9,137 nt of DNA. Origin: DASZKW01 sp035552775 (GTDB lineage Bacteria; Actinomycetota; Acidimicrobiia; Acidimicrobiales; Palsa-688). The position numbers and the translations under genes were made by a program. Positions 1 through 6,256 of the stretch are shown here, piece after piece. Below the pieces are notes generated by a model that was not told the DNA's origin, searched no databases, and worked only from the letters and a program-made list of their open reading frames with translations. Positions within the stretch are counted from its first letter, which is position 1; every line of letters begins with the position of its first letter. The stretch is taken from assembly GCA_035552775.1 (NCBI GenBank), contig DASZKW010000074.1, forward strand, positions 1 through 9,137, given 5' to 3'.

Positions 1-342
1 AGCCGGCGGGGCGAAGGCGGCGCGGAACTGGGCGACGGTCCAGAAGTCGTGGTAGGCGGCGCTCCCGGGGGTCGACACGGCCTTGGCCAAGGACGCCAGC
101 TGAGCCTGCTTCGGTGAATTCAGGTACAGGGCGAGGCGCGCCTCGGTGCTGGCGGGTGCAGCTCCCTCGACCCGGGCGCCGTACTGCGCCGGCGATGGGG
201 GCTGCACTCCGGCGAGGCGCACGATCGCCGTCCCGCCTGAAGATGGCCCACCCGTCGTCGCCCCCGCCGCTGGGGCGGTAAACGCCATCACCAAAACCAC
301 CACGGCAGCAAAGCCCGCCCCGACCCGTCCTTGCATGCCCAT
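1..342 (-). CDS. S53 (sedolisin/kumamolisin-like) peptidase, N-terminal part
   Basis: This is the first 114 codons of a secreted serine-carboxyl peptidase; the rest lies beyond the left window edge. Residues 1 to about 27 form a signal peptide: a short positively charged start (MGMQGR), a hydrophobic core (VVVLVMAF) and an AXA-like end (PAAGA). The mature part begins the pro-kumamolisin activation domain. It has the typical 'LYLNSPKQAQLASLAKAVS' helix followed by 'TPGSAAYHDFWTVAQFRAAF', which matches the family pattern of a Pro-Gly/Ser-Ser-x-x-Tyr-His turn and a T-x-x-Q-F segment. The catalytic domain (Glu/Asp/Ser) is outside the window, so activity cannot be judged. In the family this pro-domain is cleaved off at acid pH. 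The start may be the ATG at 342 or the one at 336. A GGGAG at 346-350 is better spaced for 336. The selenoprotein gene lies 80 bases upstream on the same strand. Confidence 0.85.
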   Translation of the reverse strand, partial: MGMQGRVGAGFAAVVVLVMAFTAPAAGATTGGPSSGGTAIVRLAGVQPPSPAQYGARVEGAAPASTEARLALYLNSPKQAQLASLAKAVSTPGSAAYHDFWTVAQFRAAFAPPA

Positions 343-371
343 CGTCTCCCGCCGTATCCGGTGGCTTTTTC

Positions 372-386
372 CCAAGTTTAGCTTGG
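372..386. repeat. Short inverted repeat upstream of the S53 gene
   Basis: CCAAG and CTTGG flank a five-base spacer, 30-45 bases upstream of the peptidase start. It is AT-rich compared with its surroundings. It could be an operator or part of the promoter, but there is no T-tract on either outgoing side, so it does not look like a terminator. This is an observation only; no function is established. Confidence 0.25.
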
Positions 387-421
387 CTGGCGCTTAGGGA
401 GCGTTGGTTCGGGCTAGCTGG

Positions 422-1036
422 TCAAGGTCGGGTATCGGGCTGGCGCCGGCGGAGAGTTGGTCCGCCCGATGCCGCCGCCAGGGTGGCCGGGTCGACCTGC
501 AGCCCGAAGCCGTCGGCCAGGCGCGTCAGGTGGTTGAAGATGCCGACGATGTGGGCCACCTCGAGGCATCCTTCGTCGTCGAGTCCGACTTCGCGCAGCG
601 ACGCCCAGTCACCTGCGCCGACCGCACGGGGGTCGGCGCTCAGCTTCTCGGCGATAGCGCACAGTGCGCGACCTCGGGCCGACAGGGGGGCGTCGGACCA
701 GTGCCCGTGCTCGATGGCTGCGGCTGTGTCGTCGTCGCCCCCCTCGGCACGCAGAAACTCTGCGTGAGAGGTCGTTCAGTAAAAGCACGTCTGCGCCGAC
801 GCGGCCACCGCGGCGACCATCTCGCGCTCGGGGCGGTCGAGGGCGCCGGGTTCGAACATGATCGCCGCGAACAGGGCCTGGAACGCCGGGGCGATGCGCG
901 GGTGGGCCGCCAGCAGCCGGCCCATCGCGGTCGTGAAGCCGAAGTCGTAGGGGTGGCCGTGCGGCCGGGCTGCGGCCATGGTCTCGGGCGACGGCAGGTC
1001 GATGTATGCATCGCCGTCCCCCGGGCGCACACTCAC
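422..1036 (-). CDS. AhpD-like peroxidase-related protein, predicted selenoprotein (TGA at 776-778 read as Sec)
   Basis: This is a predicted cytoplasmic thiol/selenol peroxidase of the AhpD/carboxymuconolactone-decarboxylase fold, close to the 'uncharacterized peroxidase-related enzyme' group. Read through one TGA, the frame gives 204 residues. The part before the TGA contains 'MGRLLAAHPRIAPAFQALF' and 'LDRPEREMV', typical of the family. The part after it continues in the same frame to the stop at 422-424 with equally typical sequence ('PLSARGRALCAIAEKLSADP', 'GLDDEGCLEVAHIVGIFNHL', 'RLADGFGL'). The AhpD catalytic layout is Glu, 12 residues, Cys-x-x-Cys, 4 residues, His. Here it is Glu72, Cys84-Phe-Tyr-Sec87 and His91, with identical spacing to M. 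tuberculosis AhpD Glu118/Cys130/Cys133/His137. The only change is that TGA stands for the second Cys. A hairpin after the TGA supports recoding. The start taken is GTG at 1036; an upstream ATG at 1046 is out of frame. Without Sec insertion only an 86-residue product ending at Tyr86 is made. The alternative reading is a nonsense mutation or a sequencing error changing TGC/TGT to TGA. Confidence 0.8.
742..771 (-). promoter_or_regulatory. SECIS-like stem-loop just downstream of the UGA codon
   Basis: In the minus-strand mRNA, nine bases follow the UGA (778-776) before a perfect 8-bp stem, CACGCAGA pairing with UCUGCGUG, closed by a GUU loop (758-756). The loop begins 17 bases after the UGA. Below the stem, CCUC (771-768) pairs with GAGG (745-742), leaving an unpaired U (767) opposed by CC (747-746). 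Bacterial SECIS elements are known to lie inside the coding sequence right after the UGA, with a short apical loop carrying G/U and an unpaired U in the stem that SelB reads. All three traits are present here. The exact SelB contacts are inference, and no folding energy was computed. Confidence 0.7.
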
Positions 1037-1116
1037 GCCGGCCCATGGTAACCGCGCCTGACGCAGCGACGGGCGCCGTTACCATCGGAACTGAGGTGGC
1101 AGATGCGGATGCAGTC

Positions 1117-1998
1117 ATGACAGCGGGCGCCGGGGCGCCAACGCCTACCCGCACGTGGCGCCCGGCGGCGGTGCTGGGAGTGGTGGTGCTGACAGCGAGC
1201 GCCGTGTTCGGCGCCGACCCGTGGGGTGTGCGCGACCGCCTGCTGGGCTCCGCGGTCGCCCCCCCCGCCCCGGTGGCGTCGAGCCGTGACGCCGGGCGGC
1301 CCACCCCGGCGCCACCGGTCACGTCGGTGTTGCGATCGGTGCCGTGGTGGCAGGGCGTGCGCACCTTGCGCGGGGCGGGGTCGATGACGGTGCCGGGCTT
1401 GGCGATCGCCGGCAACGCCTTGCAGTGGCGGGCGACGTGGACGTGTCGGACCGGCCGTCTGGCGGTCTCCGTGCCGGGCCGGGCGCATCGTGTCGTCGAC
1501 GCCGCGTGCCCGGGGACAGGTGTCGGCTACGCCACCACCGAGGGGACCACCAGTGTCGGGGTCGCCGCCAGCGGGTCCTGGCAGATCCGTGTCGACCAGC
1601 AGGTCGACGTGCCCCTCGACGAGGCTGCCCTGCCGGCGATGACCGCGCCGGGTGCGGCGCCGGTATCGACCGGGTCGTTCTATGACGTCGACCAGGTCGG
1701 CACCGGCACCGTGACTCTCTACCGGCTCGCGGACCGCGGCTACGCCGTGCGCCTGGCCGGTTTCTATGTCACCCCGAACACCGACTTGGAGGTCCGCTTG
1801 AGCACCGTGGCCGCCCCCCGCTCCACCGGCGGCTACAGCGCCGCCCCGTCCGCCCATGTCTCGTTCCTCGACGTGACCGCCGGCTCGTTGAACTTCGCCG
1901 TGCCCGGGCTGGACCCGGCCGGGTACCGCTCGGTGGTGCTGTGGTGCGACCGACTCCACAGCGTCTACGCGGCGGCGACGCTCACCCCCGCCCCGTGA
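1117..1998 (+). CDS. Membrane-anchored DM13-domain protein
   Basis: The product is about 293 residues, if translation starts at the ATG at 1117. It has a short N-terminal segment, one membrane-spanning helix (about residues 16-32, 'WRPAAVLGVVVLTASAVFGA'), a Pro/Ala-rich linker, a middle domain with two cysteines (WTC and DAAC) that could form a disulfide, and a C-terminal DM13 domain (about 186-291). DM13 is recognised by 'VTLYRLADRGYAVRLAGF', 'VTPNTDLEVRLS', the 'LNFAVPG' strand and the closing 'YRSVVLWCDRLHSVYAAATL', which carries the conserved Cys. DM13 domains are proposed to act in extracytoplasmic redox; the substrate is not known. In-frame ATGs at 1045 and 1006 would give longer forms, but they leave no room for divergent promoters next to the selenoprotein start at 1036. 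The stop overlaps the start of the following UnbU-like gene, so the two were cotranscribed. Confidence 0.75.
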   Translation: MTAGAGAPTPTRTWRPAAVLGVVVLTASAVFGADPWGVRDRLLGSAVAPPAPVASSRDAGRPTPAPPVTSVLRSVPWWQGVRTLRGAGSMTVPGLAIAGNALQWRATWTCRTGRLAVSVPGRAHRVVDAACPGTGVGYATTEGTTSVGVAASGSWQIRVDQQVDVPLDEAALPAMTAPGAAPVSTGSFYDVDQVGTGTVTLYRLADRGYAVRLAGFYVTPNTDLEVRLSTVAAPRSTGGYSAAPSAHVSFLDVTAGSLNFAVPGLDPAGYRSVVLWCDRLHSVYAAATLTPAP

Positions 1999-2503
1999 GC
2001 GCGCACGCCGCCGTGACCACTCCGGCAGCCGCGCCCGGGCCCGCGTTGATCGTCGTCGGGCGGACGATCCCGGTGGTCCTGCCGACCAGGGGCGACCCTC
2101 GCCTCAAGCTGTCGGCGGTCATCGTCACCATCCAGGTGTTGGGCCAGACACTGCTCGGCTTCAAGGTGTCGATCGCCCAGATCCTTGTGTCGGTCGCGTT
2201 GGGGGCGGTGGTGGAGGCCGCCGTGATCTTGCGGGCCCAGCAGGTGTTGGTGTGGCCGGCGAGCGGCATCCTGACCGGCAACAGCGTGGCGTTGCTCCTG
2301 CGGGCGTCGGGGACCCGCCACGGGGACTGGTGGAGCCTGCACGGCATCGGCTTTTCGTGCTGGCCGTGTGCTTTGCCCTGGCCACCAAGCACCTTATCCG
2401 CCCCGCCGGCCGCCACCTGTTCAACCCCTCCAACGTGGGCCTGGTGTGGACGCTGCTGGTCATAGGACCCAGTCACGTCTTCCCCCAGTACCTGTGGTGG
2501 GGA
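1995..2503 (+). pseudogene. NqrB/RnfD-like (UnbU-type) membrane protein, frameshifted and 3'-truncated
   Basis: The GTG start at 1995 overlaps the DM13 stop (GTGA), suggesting translational coupling. The first frame gives a polytopic membrane protein: 'DPRLKLSAVIVTIQVLGQ', a second helix 'ILVSVALGAVVEAAVIL', 'WPASGILTGNSVALLLRA', then 'GTRHGDWWSLHGIGF'. At the TTTT run 2352-2355 the frame is lost. The expected continuation, 'FVLAVCFALATKHLIRP', 'GRHLFNPSNVGLVWTLLVIG' and 'VFPQYLWWG', is found in the frame one base earlier, so one T is missing. Family resemblance stops at the glycine ending at 2503. The remaining sequence belongs to the antisense of the convergent sialidase-like gene. The family resembles the membrane subunits NqrB/RnfD of ion-pumping redox complexes and is often labelled enediyne biosynthesis protein UnbU. 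A real role in enediyne synthesis is not implied. The missing T could be a sequencing error, but the lost C-terminal half could not. Confidence 0.7.
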
Positions 2504-3377
2504 CTAGCGCGAACGGTGAATCCCACACCGGTCCGTCGAGGTTCTCGAAGTCCCGGACGTCGCCGTTGAAGTCCTCGTAGAGCACGAACAACGAGCCGTC
2601 CGAGCCGACGACCGCGCTGGGGGCGCCCACAAGGCGCCGGCTGGCGTCGCTCACCCGCACGGGCGCCGAGAACGTCGCCCCCCCATCGGTGGAGCGGACC
2701 TCCACAACCGGCGCCGGCGCCCCGAGCAGGCTCAAGTCGCCGACCTCGCTGCCCTGCAACCACGTCAGATACACGGTCCGGTCGGCGCCGACCGCCAACC
2801 GAGGCTGGAAGACCAGACCATCGGCCACCTCCACAGGCGCCGACAGCGTGGCGCCACCATCGCCCGACTTGGCCAGCCACAGCGTCTGGGGGTCGTTGCC
2901 GGTCCCCTCCAGGTTGAGATAACTGAAAAACAGCGTGCCGTCACGGGCGAACACGGCGTCGGGGGCGTAAGGCCGGTCCCGCCCAACCGGAAGCGGCAGG
3001 GAGCGGTGCCGCCACGTCCGGCCACCATCGCCGCTCCAGTTCACCTCCGCGGAAAACCCGGGCCGGTCGACCCTGTCGACCACCACCACCTCGGAGGGAC
3101 GGGTCGGGTTGCGCGTCACCGTCGGCGAGTTGCGAGCCGAGACCAGCTGCCAGGCATCGTCGGGGCTGGCCACCACGTTCGCACCCACCCTGGTGTCGCC
3201 GACCGCGAAGACGGCTGCCATGGCCGACGCCACCGCGCCGACTCCGAACAGCACGGTCAACACCAGCAGCGACCGCCCCGCCCGAGTGCTCCTTGCACCC
3301 CGCCCGCCCGCTCCGTCACCGGTCGGTCCCGCGGTCGCGGGCCGAGGGCCGGACGGGCGGAGCGGCGATAGGCGCAC
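2460..3377 (-). CDS. Sialidase/BNR-repeat-like membrane-anchored protein, C-terminally truncated
   Basis: The open frame has 305 residues. One N-terminal membrane helix (about residues 37-60, 'SLLVLTVLFGVGAVASAMAA') suggests an anchor facing outside the cell. Beta-propeller blades with Asp-box motifs (S-x-D-G-G-x-x-W/F) follow: residues 115-122 (SGDGGRTW), 171-178 (SGDGGATL) and 229-236 (STDGGATF), each followed by a strand of the type 'SAPVRVSD'. This is the pattern of the exo-alpha-sialidase/BNR superfamily. Enzyme activity cannot be assigned, as catalytic Arg/Tyr residues are not identifiable. Family-like sequence ends at about residue 292 (WDSPFALV). The last 13 residues are read from the antisense of the broken UnbU-like gene, so half or more of the propeller is probably missing. 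The start is the GTG at 3377 with no clear ribosome site. Probably non-functional. Confidence 0.65.
   Translation of the reverse strand: MRLSPLRPSGPRPATAGPTGDGAGGRGARSTRAGRSLLVLTVLFGVGAVASAMAAVFAVGDTRVGANVVASPDDAWQLVSARNSPTVTRNPTRPSEVVVVDRVDRPGFSAEVNWSGDGGRTWRHRSLPLPVGRDRPYAPDAVFARDGTLFFSYLNLEGTGNDPQTLWLAKSGDGGATLSAPVEVADGLVFQPRLAVGADRTVYLTWLQGSEVGDLSLLGAPAPVVEVRSTDGGATFSAPVRVSDASRRLVGAPSAVVGSDGSLFVLYEDFNGDVRDFENLDGPVWDSPFALVPTTGTGGRRDWVL
2499..2510. other. Junction where two convergent genes both lose their 3' ends
   Basis: On the plus strand the UnbU-like sequence ends at about 2503 ('YLWWG' then unrelated residues). On the minus strand the sialidase-like sequence ends at about 2502-2510 ('WDSPFALV' then unrelated residues). 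Neither gene has the room needed for its missing C-terminal part. This fits a deletion or recombination that fused the interiors of two genes, or a misjoined assembly. No transposase, target duplication or long repeat is visible here. Confidence 0.55.
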
Positions 3378-3577
3378 GTTCGTTCAGGATAAGACGTTCA
3401 CCGACGGCAACGACGCCGCGTCCGTCGGTCCACTTTGCCGCCCGAACGCCACTACCATGACCACTCGACTTCGCTGGGGGACGACGCCGAGCCCACCGGC
3501 CGACCTGTCGGCGGAAACGCCCGATTAGGAAGCTCAACCGCGGTTTGTATGCGTGGGTAGCAGCGGCGCAGGTGTGA

Positions 3578-4165
3578 TCAACTCGATTGGTCATCGGCCC
3601 TGAGACCCGACATTGAAGGGTAGCCACGGCCGTCGCCGAGATAGAACGCGAGCACTTCGAGCTCCTGCTCGTATGCCCCCGTCCGATCGTGGTCATGATC
3701 TCGAATGCTGACAGGAACGATCGGAGGTCTGCGCCTACGAGCACGTCGGCGCGCTCCCACAGAAAGGCCACCCGGTCACCTTCGTCATCGTTAGGGAGCA
3801 CAGGGCCACATAGCCGTTCCGCAGCCCCTCTTCGAGCTGATCCACGTCGCCCTGAGCTATGACGTTGAAGATGTGCTAGTTCACGACCGGGACGGTAGTG
3901 GGTGAACGGCGGAGACCCCTGGTCTCCGTAATGCGTCGCCGTGTAGAACACGTCCTTCGTCGAGGTTCTTACGACGAGCCGCTCATAGTCGGAGGCCGCG
4001 TTGCCTGCGTCATTCATGATGTAGTACTCCAGGTAGCCACCGGCGCCGGAAACGCTTGCCGACTCCCGAGACCGCCGAGTCCGCAATGTCAGCCGCATCC
4101 GCATCCGCATGATAGCCAATGGGTTTTCGACTGCACGGCTCCGCCTGCAGCGCCATTGCGCTCAT
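3578..4165 (-). pseudogene. Decayed gene of unknown family, several frame changes and one nonsense codon
   Basis: No known family was recognised. Five consecutive segments in shifting frames read as one soluble protein of roughly 195 residues. (A) about 4165-4065, 'ALQAEPCSRKPIGYHADADA'. (B) about 4060-3888, 'GGYLEYYIMNDAGNAASDYE', 'DVFYTATHYGDQGSPPF' and 'THYRP'. (C) about 3890-3795, VVN, then a TAG stop, then 'HIFNVIAQGDVDQLEEGLRN' and 'GYVALCSL'. (D) about 3795-3700, back in the frame of B, 'NDDEGDRVAFLWERADVLVG' and 'ADLRSFLSAFE'. (E) about 3705-3581, 'DHDHDRTGAYEQELEVLAF' and 'YLGDGRGYPSMSGL', ending at the TGA 3578-3580. The composition of each segment (Asp/Glu/Tyr-rich, codon-like) and their collinearity argue for a former gene rather than chance ORFs. 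A long open frame through this area on the same strand mixes real and out-of-frame sequence and should not be annotated as intact. The 5' end is uncertain; ATGs at 4198, 4165 and 4156 are candidates. Confidence 0.55.
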
Positions 4166-4318
4166 GTGGTCACCCCGGTAGGCGCCCATGCGGCGCAACC
4201 GGGACCCAGCGCGAGGCGGCGCCGATCATGGCCAGCCAGACAGATGTTGTCCGCCCGGTGACCGGCGCGTCTGGGTGGTCGCGCCACACGACTTGTCCAC
4301 CAGCACCTCCCCTCGAGG

Positions 4319-4750
4319 TCAAGATCGGACGTTCAAGTCGGCCGTGGCCATGCCTGCCGCCTTGGCGGCGCCGAGGAGGCTTTGATCGCCCGCTGCGAGC
4401 ACTACCTCGGGATCGTTGACGAGGCGGGCTGACGCCAAGTGGATAGCGTCATAGCCGCGGAGCCCGAACTGCTCTGCCAGCGCGCCGGCCTCTCCGACGA
4501 GGCTCTGCGTGATCTCGACCAGGTCAAGTTGCTCGTGGAGCGCCTCGAAGCCGTCCACCGCGGTCCGCAGTTGGCGTTCATCGAGCCTGGCCAGGCGGCG
4601 TGCCATGGCGAGCGCCGCCCGACCTTCCACATAGACCAGACGCGACGACACCACCCGGTCCGCCTCATCCCACAACCGGGAGGCGACCGCGCTCGATGGC
4701 TCCTCGAACACGATCGGCAGGACCGCCGACGTGTCGAAGTAAACAATCAA
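4319..4750 (-). CDS. vapC: VapC-family PIN-domain ribonuclease toxin
   Basis: The product is 143 residues, the usual length for a VapC toxin. It shows the PIN-domain order of acidic metal-binding residues: Asp6 in 'IVYFDTSAVLPIV', Glu42 in 'YVEGRAALAMA', Asp101 in 'GLRGYDAIHLASA' and Asp122 in 'LAAGDQSLL'. In the family these bind Mg2+ or Mn2+ and cleave RNA, often tRNA or rRNA; the target here is unknown. It begins with TTG at 4750, overlapping the antitoxin stop by four bases (TTGA), so its translation is probably coupled to the antitoxin. All four acidic positions are present, so it looks active. Confidence 0.9.
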   Translation of the reverse strand: MIVYFDTSAVLPIVFEEPSSAVASRLWDEADRVVSSRLVYVEGRAALAMARRLARLDERQLRTAVDGFEALHEQLDLVEITQSLVGEAGALAEQFGLRGYDAIHLASARLVNDPEVVLAAGDQSLLGAAKAAGMATADLNVRS

Positions 4751-5019
4751 CGGCGCTGCTCACCAACGAGGTCGCTGACGCGGCCTCGGCTCTGCACGAG
4801 TTGATCCGGTCTTCTCCGAGCCCTCCCCGATGCTGGCGAAACCAGACCTTCCGCTATGGCCCGGTCCAAGGCTCGGCCACCTGTGATCGGGATAATTCGG
4901 GCTACGGCCGCACCCCGGTCGGTTACGACGACCTCGTTACCTTCTCGAACGCGGGCCAGGTAGTCGCTCAGTCGGCCGCGTAGTTCTTTAATCCCGACTT
5001 CCACAGACCGAGTGTACAC
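4747..5019 (-). CDS. vapB: VapB/Phd-YefM-type antitoxin
   Basis: The product is 90 residues from the GTG at 5019; a shorter form from the GTG at 5004 fits the family N-terminus slightly better. The N-terminal half, 'VGIKELRGRLSDYLARVREG' followed by 'EVVVTDRGAAVARIIPI', is the DNA-binding Phd/YefM fold common to antitoxins paired with PIN toxins. The C-terminal half (about 50-90) is Arg-rich and low in structure, as expected for the toxin-wrapping tail. It precedes and overlaps the toxin, and would be expected to repress its own promoter in the 5020-5110 region. Confidence 0.88.
   Translation of the reverse strand: MYTRSVEVGIKELRGRLSDYLARVREGNEVVVTDRGAAVARIIPITGGRALDRAIAEGLVSPASGRARRRPDQLVQSRGRVSDLVGEQRR
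5012..5019. promoter_or_regulatory. GTGTACAC palindrome at the antitoxin start
   Basis: A perfect 8-base palindrome coincides with the GTG start at 5019. Antitoxins of this class commonly bind palindromes at their own promoter or start, so it is a candidate operator half. It is too short to be convincing alone. Confidence 0.2.
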
Positions 5020-5053
5020 GGTGACGGCTGCTCGGTGTGCACGTGGTCGGAGT

Positions 5054-5104
5054 CCGTCTCGATGGCCCTACGGTCGGCATGGCCCCGCGGTCGGCATGGC
5101 CCCG
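5054..5104. repeat. 17-bp tandem repeat in the vapB-sulfotransferase spacer
   Basis: Two exact copies of CGGTCGGCATGGCCCCG lie at 5071-5087 and 5088-5104. They are preceded by a degenerate third copy in the same 17-base register (5054-5070, matching at 11 positions and keeping ATGGCCC). The array sits 35-85 bases upstream of the antitoxin start and 140-190 bases upstream of the sulfotransferase start, between two divergent genes. It could be an operator array or simple slippage. The remainder of the 5020-5244 spacer shows no gene. Confidence 0.6.
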
Positions 5105-5232
5105 CGGCGGTGGCGAAGACGCCAGCACCGCTCCCACGGCGAGCCGCGTAGGACCGTCACCGCCGGCCCGGCAACCGGTGGCTCCGAAAACCCGTTCCCG
5201 TCGGCAGTGACGGGTGAGACAGATCTCGGAAC

Positions 5233-5236
5233 GGAG
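5233..5236 (+). promoter_or_regulatory. Ribosome binding site of the sulfotransferase gene
   Basis: GGAG is eight bases upstream of the GTG at 5245. It supports that GTG as the start, since no ATG is available nearby in frame. Confidence 0.6.
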
Positions 5237-5244
5237 TTGCTATC

Positions 5245-6168
5245 GTGACCGGTGATCTGCATGAACTCTTTACCAGGCGAGGTTGTGTCCTGTATGCACG
5301 GGCCCACGACGTGACGCCATGCCTGGGAGTGGTGCACGTACCCAAAAGCGGTGGGTCGGCGATGCGCTCGGCGCTGGCCCAGCTCCCTGGCTGCTACGCC
5401 GGGCCTTACTACTACGACCGGGTCCACTTCGGTACCGACGACCTCGGCCAGGCAGTACCGGAGCCCAACAAGGCCACCATCGTGGAATCCGGCCGCCTGG
5501 CCGAAGTCGTGGGGGCGCACCGGCTCGTCATCGGGCATTATGCCGCGCCGTCGTTGATGGCTGCGGGCTGCGCCGCGCTTGCCGTGCAGGTGCGCGAACC
5601 CCGTTCGCGCGTCCTCAGCCTTTACCGCTACTGGCAGACGGAACCCGCCCACGAGCGGCCCCGGTGGGGGGCGTGGGGATCAGATCTAGTGGCCCGTGCC
5701 GACCGACCGCTCGGCGAGTTCCTTCGCTCGCCCGCGGTGTGGCCCGCGGTGAGCAACGCCATCAGCCGCCAACTCCTGGTCGACCGGACGACGTCGACCG
5801 CTCGGCGAGCAGCATGCCTGCGCCGCTGGGCGGTCGTATCGGGCAGCTACCACCGTCTACGGCGCTCGCTTCGTGTCGTCGAGTGGAGCCAGCGCTCCGA
5901 CGCCTTCTTGGCGCGGATCTGCGCGGTCGTGGGGGTGGAGGCGGTACCGGCCCTCGAACGCGAGAACGTGACCGAGCCGCTGGCCGACCATCAGGTGATC
6001 GACCAGGCCACCCATGGATTGTTGCTGCGGTTGACGAGGGCCGATTCCCACCTGTTGGAACGCCTGGCCGCCGATGGCCTGCTCATGCGGCGCACGAAGC
6101 AGGATCTCGATCTTGACTTTGCCGGCACCGCCGAGCGGCTGGGGTTTCACCTTGGGACGGGCAACTAG
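5245..6168 (+). CDS. Sulfotransferase-family protein
   Basis: The intact product is 307 residues. The 5'-phosphosulfate loop is clear at residues 31-44, 'HVPKSGGSAMRSAL', with Lys34 as the PAPS-contacting lysine. The 3'-phosphate-binding segment is at 117-130, 'REPRSRVLSLYRYW', in the R-x-P-x-x-R-x-x-S-x-Y form. A 'VIGHYA' segment (95-100) resembles the GH motif between them in the Golgi-type and bacterial Sulfotransfer_2 group. Such enzymes move sulfate from PAPS to hydroxyl or amino groups on sugars, lipids or small molecules; the acceptor cannot be told. No PAPS-synthesis or glycosyltransferase gene is adjacent, so it is a lone gene between a toxin-antitoxin pair and a catabolic operon. 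There is no signal peptide or membrane helix, which suggests a cytoplasmic enzyme. Confidence 0.75.
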   Translation: MTGDLHELFTRRGCVLYARAHDVTPCLGVVHVPKSGGSAMRSALAQLPGCYAGPYYYDRVHFGTDDLGQAVPEPNKATIVESGRLAEVVGAHRLVIGHYAAPSLMAAGCAALAVQVREPRSRVLSLYRYWQTEPAHERPRWGAWGSDLVARADRPLGEFLRSPAVWPAVSNAISRQLLVDRTTSTARRAACLRRWAVVSGSYHRLRRSLRVVEWSQRSDAFLARICAVVGVEAVPALERENVTEPLADHQVIDQATHGLLLRLTRADSHLLERLAADGLLMRRTKQDLDLDFAGTAERLGFHLGTGN

Positions 6169-6256
6169 CCAACGGGGTGGCCGGGTCAAAAGGTGCACAG
6201 CTTGGGCTCGAAACCCTAGGCAGGGCCCGTCCTCGCGTACCCCGAGTCCGTCCGAA

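Noticed and set aside
404..1051. A 215-residue plus-strand open frame, and other frames over 483-1415
   Set aside because: They lie opposite or across the selenoprotein and DM13 genes, have Arg/Gly/Pro-rich sequence typical of GC-rich antisense frames, and show no family resemblance.
3457..3528. Short plus-strand ORF of 23 codons (MTTRLRWG...)
   Set aside because: No ribosome binding site, no recognisable motif and a length expected by chance.
3910..3928. Perfect 8-bp hairpin with 3-base loop (CGGAGACC/GGTCTCCG)
   Set aside because: It resembles the SECIS stem in size, but no in-frame TGA lies upstream on either strand, there is no T-tract, and it falls inside coding-like sequence of the decayed gene (YGDQGSPP). 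Probably chance.
3316..4119. A 267-residue minus-strand open frame
   Set aside because: Only parts of it (about 4060-3888 and 3795-3700) look like protein. The rest is out of frame with the decayed gene or noncoding, so it is not an intact gene.
3541..5244. A mobile element or CRISPR array around the decayed genes and vapBC
   Set aside because: No transposase, integrase, terminal inverted repeats, target duplications or spaced repeats were seen. The only array is the 17-bp tandem repeat without spacers.
6209..6230. tRNA T-arm-like segment (GGGCTCGAAACCC) or terminator between the sulfotransferase and hmgA
   Set aside because: The remaining arms of a tRNA are absent and the loop lacks the usual TTC. 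As a terminator the stem is short, has a mismatch and has no T-tract.
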